From the NCBI GenBank assembly GCA_040756415.1, contig JBFLYZ010000064.1, forward strand, positions 1-19,491: a stretch of 19,491 nucleotides of DNA. Direction: 5' to 3'. The stretch is from JBFLYZ01 sp040756415 (lineage in GTDB: Bacteria > Bacteroidota > Bacteroidia > JADZBD01). Numbering within the stretch: the first letter of the stretch is position 1; the number at the start of each line of letters is the position of its first letter. Both the position numbers and the translations under genes were made by a program. Below the pieces are notes generated by a model, which made no database searches, was not told where the DNA came from, and saw nothing but the letters and a program-made list of their open reading frames with translations. Positions 6,599 through 15,800 of the stretch are shown here, piece after piece.

Positions 6599-7576
6599 AT
6601 GAAAGCAACCTTTATTTTCTCCTTCGTTTTCGGATTCTGCGGCATCCTTTTTTCGCAAACCGCCCCGCAGTACATCAGCCTTAATTCAGTCAGCAACAAA
6701 AAAGTGTTGAAGAGCCCTGTGCCACAATTTATGCCTTACCTGGCGCTTAAGTTCCGTACCGGCACTTCTAAAACCGAGCAAACGGGTGGTAATAAGGAAG
6801 ATAACGTAAAGGCTACCGCATGGGCCGTGCTCGATGGTGTTGATTCAACGATCTTCCAGGAGATCACCAATGAGTTCTACAAGCAGCTAACCGGAAAGCT
6901 GGCCTCCGTTGGGTTGGCGTATACCGATCTGAGCAAGATCAAGAGTTCCAAATCCTATCTTAAATATGCCGCGGAACAGGAGGAGCGGCATTACAACCAT
7001 ACGATCTACGGCACTGCAGATGTCTTTACACCCGACAATGTGCCTTTTTTCAAATATCCTGCGCTGCAGACGAAGATATGGAAATGGCAGAAAGAAATGG
7101 AGGCTATGCTGTCCTCGTTGCGCCTGACCGTGAATTTTGTCGAATTCGACATAAATATGAATCAAAGCACAACTTTTACCCCGGAGTGGAAGATAACCAC
7201 CACTACTGCAGATGCAAAAGCTGCGGCTATAATAAAGATCGAGTGTGTTTTCCAGGAAGCGACATGGGAAGCGGCCACCACGGGAGGCTATTACAACAGC
7301 CCCGGCCTGATCATAAGCAAGGACGAGTATGTTGCATTGCTGGACAATAAAACGATCTATGAGCCTTTAAAAGCCACAATAACTACCTATGACGATAAAA
7401 TGCCGGTATTCGCTTCCAGGAAATTCCGTGCGTTCAAGGGAGATATGAAGCTGGGAACATTTGTCGTGTCGGTTGATCCGCAGGAATATAAAACGGCTGT
7501 GCTGAAGGCCCTTGATCGCTATGGCGATTACGTTGTCGAATTCATAAAGTCGTATAACACGGAAAAAAAGAAATAG
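6599..7576 (+). CDS. Secreted protein of unknown function
   Basis: From the ATG at 6599 the product is 325 residues with a strong signal peptide (MKATFIFSFVFGFCGILFSQ, cleaved before TAPQ). The frame opens upstream to a TTG at 6539, which would put 20 residues before the signal sequence, so 6599 is chosen. I do not recognise a family. The mature part is mixed alpha/beta with no cysteine cluster, lipobox, CTD or repeats. There is a probable helical segment around TKIWKWQKEMEAMLSSLRLTV and a lysine-rich end (YNTEKKK). It could be periplasmic or surface-exposed. It follows the HTH-only gene by 95 bp behind its own dyad/-7 pair, so it is the likely regulatory target of the nearby LuxR-type protein(s), and it ends in front of the strong terminator at 7610. 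Confidence 0.8.
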   Translation: MKATFIFSFVFGFCGILFSQTAPQYISLNSVSNKKVLKSPVPQFMPYLALKFRTGTSKTEQTGGNKEDNVKATAWAVLDGVDSTIFQEITNEFYKQLTGKLASVGLAYTDLSKIKSSKSYLKYAAEQEERHYNHTIYGTADVFTPDNVPFFKYPALQTKIWKWQKEMEAMLSSLRLTVNFVEFDINMNQSTTFTPEWKITTTTADAKAAAIIKIECVFQEATWEAATTGGYYNSPGLIISKDEYVALLDNKTIYEPLKATITTYDDKMPVFASRKFRAFKGDMKLGTFVVSVDPQEYKTAVLKALDRYGDYVVEFIKSYNTEKKK

Positions 7577-7609
7577 CGCTGAGCCTGCATACACCGTATT
7601 GGCCATCAA

Positions 7610-7641
7610 AAAGGGGCTGTATCTTTCGAAACAGCCCCTTT
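7610..7641. terminator. Bidirectional rho-independent terminator
   Basis: An 11-bp perfect stem (arms AAAGGGGCTGT and ACAGCCCCTTT, loop of 10 bases) lies between the convergent genes ending at 7576 (+) and 7648 (-). T-runs follow on both strands, short on plus and TTTTTG on minus, so it probably ends both transcripts. Confidence 0.88.
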
Positions 7642-7647
7642 ATCCTG

Positions 7648-8619
7648 CTAATTTCCTTTTTTATTCCCGCCACCTTTCTTGCCCTGCTTGGGGGGAGGGC
7701 TTGACTTGGGTTTTTGCTGAGGCTGCTTGTTAACGGGCTGCTTCTGCATTTTCTTATTGTTGGGCGCCTTTATCGTTTTGTTCGGCTGGCTGCTCTTCTG
7801 CACCTGCTTGGGCTTGTACGGGCTGGGCTTCTTGCTGGCCTTATACGCCACATGGTTGGGCTTGTATTTGGTTTTCACCACTACCGAAGTCTTGCGGTGC
7901 GGCCCGTAATGCACGTGCGCCTTTTTTACGCGGTGTACATGCACGTGATGGTAATGATGGCGGTAGGGATGGCAATGCTTATGGTGCCAGCGCCAGGGAT
8001 GCGGTTTCCAGGGTTTCCACCATACGGGGTAATGGTGCCAGTACCAGGGCGATATCCATACCGTATACGTAGGCCCGTAAACAAATTTCACGCAGGGCCA
8101 CCACCAAACGTTCACCACTACGCGCCAGTACATGAGCTTTGCGGGGGCGGGACCTTTCCCGTCATCGTTCTTATCTACGCCCTCAGTCTCAGCAAAAGGT
8201 TCTACTATGGCGCTGTCGCCATACAACTCCGGGTCGCCTACGATCTGGAGGATGGCCGAGTCTTTGCCCGCTTTCTCCAGTTCGATCACGGCCACGTCCT
8301 GCGATTCGGTTGAGCTTACCGGCACCTGCAGCACGATGGCATGCGCGTCAGCATCCTTGTGGTCCACTACGCGCACATAGTCGATCTCGTTGTCACCGTT
8401 CAGGTCGAGGTTGTTGACGTGGTTGTTCTCGCTGTTGAGCTGCTTTTCAAAGTCTTCAAGCGAGGTGGCCTTTTTGAAGAGCTCGAGCGCGCCCTCCAGG
8501 CTGAAATGATCGCCCGGCAGGCCCGTGCTGTCAGCGGTGTTTACCTCAGCATCCTTCTGGGCCAAAGCGCTTCCCATTCCAATAGGAGCAAAAAGCGCAA
8601 GCATTACAAATCGTTTCAT
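7648..8619 (-). CDS. Secreted His/Trp-rich protein with basic Pro/Lys/Gln tail
   Basis: The 323-residue product has a signal peptide (about 1-21, ending ALAQ). An N-terminal globular part (about 40-150) contains an EF-hand-like acidic loop, DLNGDNEIDYV, and a conserved-looking strand region (HAIVLQVPVSSTESQDVAVIE). Residues about 170-240 are extreme: roughly 11 Trp and 16 His, with clusters such as WHHKHCHPYRHHYHHVHVH. The tail (about 250-323) is low-complexity Lys/Pro/Gln/Asn with a Gly-Lys end. I do not recognise an enzyme. Binding of divalent metal ions or heme by the His cluster and envelope attachment by the basic tail are inferences from composition only. It converges on the secreted unknown gene and is divergent from the gene at 8779. 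Confidence 0.82.
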   Translation of the reverse strand: MKRFVMLALFAPIGMGSALAQKDAEVNTADSTGLPGDHFSLEGALELFKKATSLEDFEKQLNSENNHVNNLDLNGDNEIDYVRVVDHKDADAHAIVLQVPVSSTESQDVAVIELEKAGKDSAILQIVGDPELYGDSAIVEPFAETEGVDKNDDGKGPAPAKLMYWRVVVNVWWWPCVKFVYGPTYTVWISPWYWHHYPVWWKPWKPHPWRWHHKHCHPYRHHYHHVHVHRVKKAHVHYGPHRKTSVVVKTKYKPNHVAYKASKKPSPYKPKQVQKSSQPNKTIKAPNNKKMQKQPVNKQPQQKPKSSPPPKQGKKGGGNKKGN

Positions 8620-8647
8620 GGGAAAGGTGTTTTGAACGTTTAGATGA

Positions 8648-8655
8648 TAAAGATA
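8648..8655 (-). promoter_or_regulatory. Candidate -7 element for the His-rich gene
   Basis: The minus strand reads TATCTTTA, one mismatch from TAnnTTTG, 29 bases before the ATG at 8619. It is identical to the octamer at 3888-3881. No -33 element is seen at normal spacing. Confidence 0.3.
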
Positions 8656-8708
8656 ATCAGTGGTTTAATTTGATAGGCTGCAAACCTGCAAACATCGCAC
8701 CAGATGGC

Positions 8709-8755
8709 GCACTGGTCGTATAGTGCTTATTGCCTGCCGTTTACGTGCAACTTTG
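8709..8755 (+). promoter_or_regulatory. Dyad plus degenerate -7 element before the propeller/CTD gene
   Basis: GCACT (8709-8713) and AGTGC (8722-8726) form an 8-bp-spaced inverted repeat. CAACTTTG (8748-8755) is an nAnnTTTG element without a -33 partner, 24 bases before ATG 8779. From the dyad centre to the last base of the -7 element is 37.5 bp, the same as in the two CTACCC dyad promoters, though the arm sequence differs. With 5-bp arms this could be chance. Confidence 0.35.
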
Positions 8756-8778
8756 GCTTAAATTAGCGTGTCTTTTAT

Positions 8779-10536
8779 ATGCCTATGGACCGCTTTATCG
8801 CCATGAGAGTTTTATTCGGGCATTTCTTGCTCCTTGTTTCGGGTTCCCTTTTCTCGCAGAACTGGGAATGGGCGGCAAGCGCGGGCGGATTCGCTTCCGA
8901 TAAATCTACCGATATGGGTATAGACCCTGCGGGTAATGTATACGTGTGCGGCTATTTCAACGGCCAGGCCAATTTTGGCACCATCTCTTCGGGCAGCGGT
9001 TTCGGGAAGCAGGGTTTCCTTGCCAGAATAGATTCGCAGGGCGTATGGCAGTGGATGAGGGAGGCGGATGGGGGCTGGGATGAGCGGGTTCTGGGCATGT
9101 GTGTCGACAGCGTGAACGGCTTCATCTATGTAACGGGATGCTACTGGACCTGGGGCCCCGGGAGCCAGCTTAGCTTCGGGAGCTATACCTCATTCAACAA
9201 CCCGGGCGATGCGGATGAGATCTTTGTCGGCAAGTTCGATTACAGCGGCAACTGCCTGTGGCTGATCGGTGCCGGAGGCGCCAGCGATGATCACGGCTAC
9301 GACCTGGCTACCGACCAGTCGGGCAATATCTACCTCACCGGTTTTGTATCCAATGAATACTATCCTAATCCCGAGGTGGCCACATTCGGGTCGCTGAGCA
9401 GCACTCCCATGAATATGGGCGATTCGCTCGGTTTTGTGGCCAAGATCTCGCCAGCGGGAGTTTTTCAGTGGGTGAGGACCTTCGAGGCCGTGGACGGGGA
9501 GCGCGACAACCGCATTGCGGTCGACCTGGCAGGCAACAGTTATATTACGGGAGGGTTCTGGGGCAATAAGCAGTTCGGGTCGCAAACGGTAGCCAGCAAC
9601 GGGGGCACGGATATTTTCGTAGTGAAGTACGATGCCAGCGGCACTATGCAGTGGTTGCGCACGGTTGGCAGCACCTACGATGAGCGCGGCAATGGCATCA
9701 CCATCGACCCGTATGGCGATATTTACGTTACGGGCGAGTTCCGCGACCGGCTGGTGTTCGGAACGGATTCGCTCAATAATAACGGGGGACCGGGCGGCCG
9801 GGATATCTTTGTGGCCAAGATCACCGCTGCGGGCAACTGGATATGGGCCAAGAAAGCGGGCAGCGATAAGGGCGGAGAGCGCGGCAACCGCATCATTTCG
9901 AACAAAACGGGAGATCTCTTTGTAACTGGGCAGTTCAAGGACAGCGCGCGCTTTGGCAGCACTATCACCCTGTCGGGAGACCCTGACAGCATACAGGTCT
10001 TTGTGGCCTGCATCGATACGGGCGGCAAATGGCGCTGGGCGCTGGAAGCGGGCGGCCCCGTAGAGGACAGGGGCAACGGCATTGCTGCTGACGATTCCTG
10101 CCACCTGTACGTATGCGGGTATTACCAGCAAACCGCTGTTTTTGATTCAGCCATCTCGCTTAATGCCCAGTCCCGCAAGGATGTTTTTGTGGCGAAGATA
10201 GGAGAGGCCTGCTGGTCGCAGATATTGCCCCCACCGCCACCGCCACCACCGCTATTGCCCGAATGTACCCTGGTCGTTCCAAATGTGTTTACTCCCAACG
10301 AGGACGGCCGTAACGATGCATTTCGCCTGGATACGGCTTGCGTGCTGGAACTTTCGCTCGACATTTATAACCGCTGGGGTAACAAAATGACCCATCTCTC
10401 CGGCCCTGATCAGAAATGGGATGGCACGTTTGACGGCAAACAGGCCTCTGAAGGCGTTTACTATTACGCGGGCAGCGCCACGCTGGCCAACGGAGACGTG
10501 GTGGCGCTGAAGGGTTTTGTGACCCTGATCCGCTGA
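8779..10536 (+). CDS. Beta-propeller-repeat (SBBP-like) surface protein with T9SS type B sorting domain
   Basis: The 585-residue protein has a signal peptide ending SGSLFSQ. Repeats of about 55-65 residues fill residues 30-475; each has the signature D-x-x-G-(N/D)-x-Y-(V/L/I)-(T/C)-G, e.g. DPAGNVYVCGYF, DQSGNIYLTGFV, DLAGNSYITGGF and DPYGDIYVTGEF, as in SBBP beta-propeller proteins. A proline run (about 483-491, encoded by CCACCG-like triplets) links them to a C-terminal domain (about 498-585) with VVPNVFTPNEDGRND, YNRWG, WDGTFDGK and a final VTLIR: a type B (gliding-motility-associated) sorting domain. It is therefore predicted to cross the outer membrane through the T9SS. Starts at 8779, 8785 and 8803 (MRVLFGH) are all possible; the last gives the tightest signal peptide. 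It has no adjacent PorP/SprF gene of its own. Confidence 0.88.
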   Translation: MPMDRFIAMRVLFGHFLLLVSGSLFSQNWEWAASAGGFASDKSTDMGIDPAGNVYVCGYFNGQANFGTISSGSGFGKQGFLARIDSQGVWQWMREADGGWDERVLGMCVDSVNGFIYVTGCYWTWGPGSQLSFGSYTSFNNPGDADEIFVGKFDYSGNCLWLIGAGGASDDHGYDLATDQSGNIYLTGFVSNEYYPNPEVATFGSLSSTPMNMGDSLGFVAKISPAGVFQWVRTFEAVDGERDNRIAVDLAGNSYITGGFWGNKQFGSQTVASNGGTDIFVVKYDASGTMQWLRTVGSTYDERGNGITIDPYGDIYVTGEFRDRLVFGTDSLNNNGGPGGRDIFVAKITAAGNWIWAKKAGSDKGGERGNRIISNKTGDLFVTGQFKDSARFGSTITLSGDPDSIQVFVACIDTGGKWRWALEAGGPVEDRGNGIAADDSCHLYVCGYYQQTAVFDSAISLNAQSRKDVFVAKIGEACWSQILPPPPPPPPLLPECTLVVPNVFTPNEDGRNDAFRLDTACVLELSLDIYNRWGNKMTHLSGPDQKWDGTFDGKQASEGVYYYAGSATLANGDVVALKGFVTLIR

Positions 10537-10655
10537 TCCGCGAAAATAACTCGGCAGTGACGCATGCCGCGACCCCTTCCTCCGCAAGAAAGATCCCGAT
10601 AAACGTGTGCAAAAGAGGGCTGGCCCATCAGTTCAATTCTTGTTAACTTCGGCAC

Positions 10656-12446
10656 GTGAAATTAGAGGATGTATTAAGCGCCAGAACAGCGGAGGGCATA
10701 AAAGCGCTCTACGGGCAGGACTTTCCTGCGGAAAAGATCGCTTTCCAGAAGACCAACCAGGAGTTCGAGGGCGACATCACGCTGGTGGTATTTCCATTCC
10801 TGAAGCTGTCGAAAAAAGGTCCCGAGCAAACGGCCGGGGATATAGGCGAGTTCCTGAAAAGCAACTGCCCGGAAGTGGCCGCTTATAATGTGGTCAAGGG
10901 TTTTCTCAACCTGGTCATAGCTGACCGTTTCTGGGTGGATTATTTCAGCGCGCTTGGACCGGCACCGGGTGCCGCACGGCCGCTGAAGAACGAAAAGCCC
11001 GAAACCATTTTACTGGAATACTGCGGCCCGAACACCAATAAGCCCCTGCACCTGGGGCATGTGCGTAATATCTTGCTGGGATGGAGCGTGATCAGGATAC
11101 TGGAAGCGAACGGACATAAGATCATCAAGGCCAATATCGTGAACGACCGGGGCGTGCACATCTGTAAGTCCATGCTGGCCTGGCAGAAATGGGGTCATGG
11201 AGAATCCCCCCGCTCTGCCGGGATGAAGGGCGACCACTTAGTGGGAAAGTATTATGTGGAGTTCGATAAGCATTATAAAGCGGAGGTGGCGGACCTGGAG
11301 GCCTCGGGCCTGAGCCGGGAGGAAGCGGAAAAGAAAGCCCCACTTATACAGGAAGTGCAGGAAATGCTGCGCAAATGGGAGGCGGGAGATACAGCGGTAC
11401 TGGACCTTTGGAACAGGATGAACGGATGGGTGTATGAGGGCTTTGAAGAAACCTATAAAGCGCTTGGCGTATCGTTCGATAAGGTTTATTATGAGAGCCA
11501 GACCTACAAGCTGGGCAAGAAGGTGGTGGAAGAGGGCGTACAGAAAAATATTTTTCACAAGCGGGCGGACAACTCCATCGTTGTTGACCTGAAGGCCGAA
11601 AAGCTGGACGAAAAAGTGCTGTTGCGTTCGGATGGCACTTCCGTATATATTACCCAGGATATAGGCACGGCCGTAGAGCGCGTGAAGGATTTTCCGGACG
11701 TAAGGCGAATGATCTATACCGTAGGCAATGAGCAGGAGTACCATTTCAAAGTGCTTTTCAAGATCCTGAAAAAGCTGGGCTATGAATGGGCCGACAATTG
11801 CTATCACCTGAGCTATGGAATGGTTGAGCTGCCCGAGGGTAAAATGAAATCCAGGGAGGGTACTGTGGTGGATGCGGATGACCTCATCAATGAGATGATC
11901 GATACGGCCCGTGAAACCACCGAAGCGCTGGGGAAAATAGAGGATTTTGAGGGGGAAGAGGCGGAAAAGCTTTACCGGATGATCGGCCTGGCCGCGCTCA
12001 AGTATTTTATCCTGAAGGTGGATCCCAAAAAGAAAATGCTGTTCAACCCGAAGGAGAGCATTGATTTCAACGGCAACACCGGCCCTTTTATACAATACAC
12101 CTATGCGCGCATTCAGTCCGTTTTCCGTAAGGGGAAGGCGGAAGTGCCGCCCTACGGTGTTCCTTACCGGGTGGCCGTTCACCCGCAGGAGAAAGAGCTC
12201 ATCAAGCGCATTTATGATTACCCGGCCGTTATTGCCCAGGCCGCCAGGGAATACAACCCTTCGGTCATCGCCAATTATGTGTACGAGCTGGCCAAGGATT
12301 ACAACCTGTTTTACCACGATATTACCATCCTGAAAGAGCAGGACGAGCAGTTGAAAAAGTTCCGCCTGGCGCTCTCGGCCCGCACGGGCGAGATCATCCG
12401 TTCGGCCATGGACCTGCTCGGCATCACCGTGCCGGAGCGAATGTAA
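10656..12446 (+). CDS. argS: Arginyl-tRNA synthetase
   Basis: The 596-residue class I aminoacyl-tRNA synthetase charges tRNA-Arg with arginine in the cytoplasm. An N-terminal ArgRS additional domain (about 1-95) precedes the catalytic core with the HIGH-type motif HLGH at 132-135, in the context EYCGPNTNKPLHLGHVRN. The KMSKS-type loop is KMKSR at 396-400, and a C-terminal DALR-type helical anticodon-binding domain (about 475-596) ends in ITVPERM. Length and all signature regions are normal. The start is GTG at 10656; no upstream in-frame ATG exists, and this start opens directly on the conserved N-terminus. A near-consensus TAACTTCG at 10644-10651 ends just before the GTG, so a leaderless or nearly leaderless message is possible. 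Confidence 0.96.
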   Translation: MKLEDVLSARTAEGIKALYGQDFPAEKIAFQKTNQEFEGDITLVVFPFLKLSKKGPEQTAGDIGEFLKSNCPEVAAYNVVKGFLNLVIADRFWVDYFSALGPAPGAARPLKNEKPETILLEYCGPNTNKPLHLGHVRNILLGWSVIRILEANGHKIIKANIVNDRGVHICKSMLAWQKWGHGESPRSAGMKGDHLVGKYYVEFDKHYKAEVADLEASGLSREEAEKKAPLIQEVQEMLRKWEAGDTAVLDLWNRMNGWVYEGFEETYKALGVSFDKVYYESQTYKLGKKVVEEGVQKNIFHKRADNSIVVDLKAEKLDEKVLLRSDGTSVYITQDIGTAVERVKDFPDVRRMIYTVGNEQEYHFKVLFKILKKLGYEWADNCYHLSYGMVELPEGKMKSREGTVVDADDLINEMIDTARETTEALGKIEDFEGEEAEKLYRMIGLAALKYFILKVDPKKKMLFNPKESIDFNGNTGPFIQYTYARIQSVFRKGKAEVPPYGVPYRVAVHPQEKELIKRIYDYPAVIAQAAREYNPSVIANYVYELAKDYNLFYHDITILKEQDEQLKKFRLALSARTGEIIRSAMDLLGITVPERM

Positions 12447-12451
12447 GGCTT

Positions 12452-12787
12452 ATGAGGACGAGCAGCGACAGCGCAGCCATTTATTCTTTCCTGGAAAAGA
12501 GCTCCCGCCTGCCTGCCGATTTTTCGCGCGCCCAGACCTTTTGTTTTTCTCACGAACAGGGATTTTACCTGGTCATCTATTTTCCTCATGGCGAAAAAAA
12601 AGGCTTTGAGCTGTACGAGGTGGAGGATTTTGCCGGGAACAAGCACGAGCTGCAGGAACTGGAGCTGCTGCTGCAGGAGAAAACGGAGTATTTTTCGGAA
12701 AAGGAATTGTATTCGAAGGCTTCGCTGCTCGTGCAGAATTTTTCCAGGACGATGTCGGCAGGCAATTTCTTCTATGACGCTCACTGA
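12452..12787 (+). CDS. Small conserved-looking hypothetical protein downstream of argS
   Basis: The 111-residue soluble acidic protein begins 5 bp after the argS stop and is most likely co-transcribed. It has no signal peptide, membrane segment or motif I recognise. A beta-hairpin-like stretch (QGFYLVIYFPHGEKKGFELY) is followed by a leucine/glutamate-rich helix (NKHELQELELLLQEKTEYF) and a second helix (KELYSKASLLVQNFSRTM). The ATG at 12452 is the natural start. The tight spacing and intact frame support a real gene; the function is unknown. Confidence 0.65.
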   Translation: MRTSSDSAAIYSFLEKSSRLPADFSRAQTFCFSHEQGFYLVIYFPHGEKKGFELYEVEDFAGNKHELQELELLLQEKTEYFSEKELYSKASLLVQNFSRTMSAGNFFYDAH

Positions 12788-12818
12788 GGCCGGGCCCCCG
12801 CCCATCCTTTTGCAAAAC

Positions 12819-12850
12819 ATTGATTATGTGCTGCTTTCTTAGTACATTTG
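12819..12850 (+). promoter_or_regulatory. Bacteroidota-type promoter of the PKD-PorP-PorE operon
   Basis: ATTG at 12819-12822 and TACATTTG at 12843-12850 are separated by 20 bp, fitting the -33 TTG / N19-21 / -7 TAnnTTTG arrangement. It lies 17 bases before ATG 12868, with the start of transcription expected near 12857. This is the best promoter match in the window. Confidence 0.6.
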
Positions 12851-12867
12851 CTGATAAATCGAGATAA

Positions 12868-15800
12868 ATGCACCTTGGTCACACCCCCCGTAGGTTTTTT
12901 ATCCTGTGCGGCTTTTTATGCATATGCGCCACGTTTAGTTTTGCGCAGCCGTGCGGCCCCAATACCCCCAGCTTTACGGTCAACCTCACTGGTTTCCCTG
13001 CCGGCTCGTGGACCAGCCCAAGCGTGGTTCGCGATGATCAGTGCTGTGGGGTCACGCCTCCCGACCGCTGCGTGGAATTCTGGGTAACCCTCGATCCGGG
13101 ATCACAGGGAATACGTTTCGATATCAGTTCAGGCGCCATTCCTCCCGGAGCCCTTTTTTATCAGCTCAACTGCGCCAATCCCACTGCTGTGGGCGATACG
13201 ATGTGCATCAACGGTGTAGGTCCTCACCGTATCACTTTTTGCAAACCCGGCAATAACCAGAATACCTACACGATCACATCCATACCCGCTCCTTCTGCGG
13301 GTCCTCCCATTGCCGTGAGCAACGGCTGCACCGGTATCATTTTCGCTACCGGCTATGACATTCCGAGCATGAGCTGGACTTCAGTGCCTTCCAATCCTAC
13401 CTACAACTCTTACCTCAGCTGTATGGTAGGGTGCGATACCGTGGTGGTGACGGCCCAGCCAGGCTATCCACCTTCCGTTTTGTACCAGGTATGCGGCTAT
13501 CCTTTGGGCGGATGCCAGTCCATGCTCATTTGCGATACTGTGCGTGTATATTTTATTTCAGACAAAACGGCTACCATTACTCCTCCCAATCCTGTGATTT
13601 GCTTTGGCGGCCCGCCTGCAGTTCTTACAGCTAACGGAACGGGCGGAGCACCACCCTACTTTTATTCCTGGAGCACAGGGGCCACCACGCAGTCCATATC
13701 CGTGGGCGCTGGTACCTATTGGGTGCAGATTTCCGATTCTACCAATTGTCCTCCTGTTTACGACACGATCACCGTCATTGCCAACCCTTCTCCCATTTCT
13801 GCCAACGCAGGTCCTGATGACACGATCTGCGTGTATAACGGATCCTTCCAGCTCAACGGATCGGTAGTGGTGGCAACGGGCGGAGTGTGGAGCGGTGGAA
13901 CGGGAACTTTTTCACCAAACAATACGACACTTAACGCTACGTATACGCCCAGCCCGGGCGAGATAGCAGCCGGTACCGTTACGCTTGTGCTTACAACAAC
14001 GGGCAACGGGCCATGCCCGGCCAGCACCGATACGGTAACGCTCTATATCAGCGCTGCGCCTGTTGCCGCATTTTCGGCAACCAGCGCCTGCCTGAACCAG
14101 ACCACCGCCTTTACTGATCAATCTACCACTACACTGGGGACTATAGTAAGCTGGAGCTGGAATTTTGGCGATGCCTCTGCCAGTACCCAGCAGAATCCAA
14201 CGCATATTTATACTTCTGCCGGAAATTATACCGTCACGCTCATTGTAAGCAACAGCGCTGGATGCCTTGATACCATCTCGCAGAACATCACTGTTCATCC
14301 TCTGCCTTCGGCAGCTTTCGGCAACACGGCCCAGTGCTTTGTGGATTCGGTGTTCTTTACCGATCTGAGCACGATCAGCAGCGGCACTATTACCACCTGG
14401 AGCTGGAACTTTGGCGATGCATCTGCCAGCACCCAGCAGAACCCTTCGCATTTCTATGCTGCACCCGGGAGCTACACCGTTACCCTCATCGTAGGCTCAT
14501 CTTTCGGTTGTACAGACACGACCAGCATGGTGATCACGGTGCAACCTTCGCCTGTAGCCGTATTCAATGCACCGCCTGTTTGCTTTAATGGAACTACCGT
14601 ATTCACCGACTCTTCTTACATCTCATCGGGAAGTATTGTCAGTTGGAGCTGGAACTTTGGCGATGCCTCTACCAGTACGCTGCAGAATCCAACGCACCTG
14701 TATTCTTCGCCCGGCTCGTATAATGTAACGCTCATTGTTACTTCTGCAGCTGGTTGTATCGATACCCTCGTGCAGCAGGTAGTTGTTAATCCGCTTCCTG
14801 TTGTGGCCCTCGGTGCTGATCTGTCGGCTTGCGATTCGGTTGTGCTGAATGCCGGAAACCCGGGCTTGTCGTACCTGTGGAGCAATTCAGCCACTACGCA
14901 AACAATAACCGTGTACGCAGGCGGCAGCTATTCTGTGGTCGTAACCGATGCCAACGGCTGTACCGGTACTGACGCGATCAATGTGATCATCAACAGCGCG
15001 CCTATGGTTACCCTGGGTAATGATGTGACCCAGTGTGGCGGAACGGTAACGCTCAACGCGGGCAACCCTGGAAGTTCCTACCTGTGGAGCGATGGCTCTA
15101 CCACCCAGTCGCTCGTTGTTTCTGTTTCAGGTAGCTATACGGTCACGGTTACCGATGTCAACGGCTGTACCGGTACGGATGTGCTCAACGTCACCATCAA
15201 CCCGGTGCCCAATGCGGCCTTTGCCGCTCTCGGTGCCTGTCTTGCGGATGGCATACAATTCCAGGATAATTCAACGGTAGCCTCGGGCAGTATCGTAAGC
15301 TGGCAATGGTTCTTCGGTGACCTGGGCCAGGATTCGGTGCAGAACCCCTTGCACTATTATGCCGCCACCGGCAACTACGCTGTTACGCTTATCGTAACGA
15401 CCAACGCGGGATGCATGGATACGATCACGCAGGCCGCCACCGTCAACCCTTCGCCAACTGCCGGTTTTACAGCCGATCAGACCATCGTGGTCATCCTGCA
15501 AACGGTTAACTTCTATGATAATTCGGTGGGAGCCGTTTCATGGTACTGGGATTTTGGGGACAGTACGGGCACTTCCACCTTGCAAAATCCCAGCTACAAT
15601 TATACTTCAGGCGGAACCTATACGGTAATGCAGGTGGTTACCAATTCTTTCGGCTGTACTGATACGGCTTTTTTCGAAGTGATCGTGACAATGCCCCCGG
15701 TAGTTCCGAACGGTTTTTCACCAAATGGTGACGGGAAGAACGATGTGCTCTATGTGCTGGGAGGTCCGTATAAATTCCTCGAGTTCAGCATCTACAATAA

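Noticed and set aside
6467..6658. 63-codon minus-strand frame over the second dyad
   Set aside because: It overlaps the end of the HTH-only gene, the promoter region and the signal-peptide codons of the secreted gene, with no supporting features.
9190..10131. 313-codon open frame on the minus strand
   Set aside because: It is antisense to the repeat region of the propeller protein; its length comes from the repeated codon pattern of the real gene.
8779..10536. Regularly spaced repeats that could suggest a CRISPR or satellite array
   Set aside because: The repetition is at protein level with degenerate DNA, in one continuous reading frame.
11238..12317. 359-codon open frame on the minus strand
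   Set aside because: It lies entirely opposite argS, whose family assignment and motifs are unambiguous; the product has no recognisable domain, so it is a shadow frame.
15008..15020. TTACCC-T-GGGTAA dyad resembling the CTACCC operators
   Set aside because: It differs in the outer base and spacer (1 instead of 4), lies deep inside a repeat-coding region, and has no -7 element at the expected distance.
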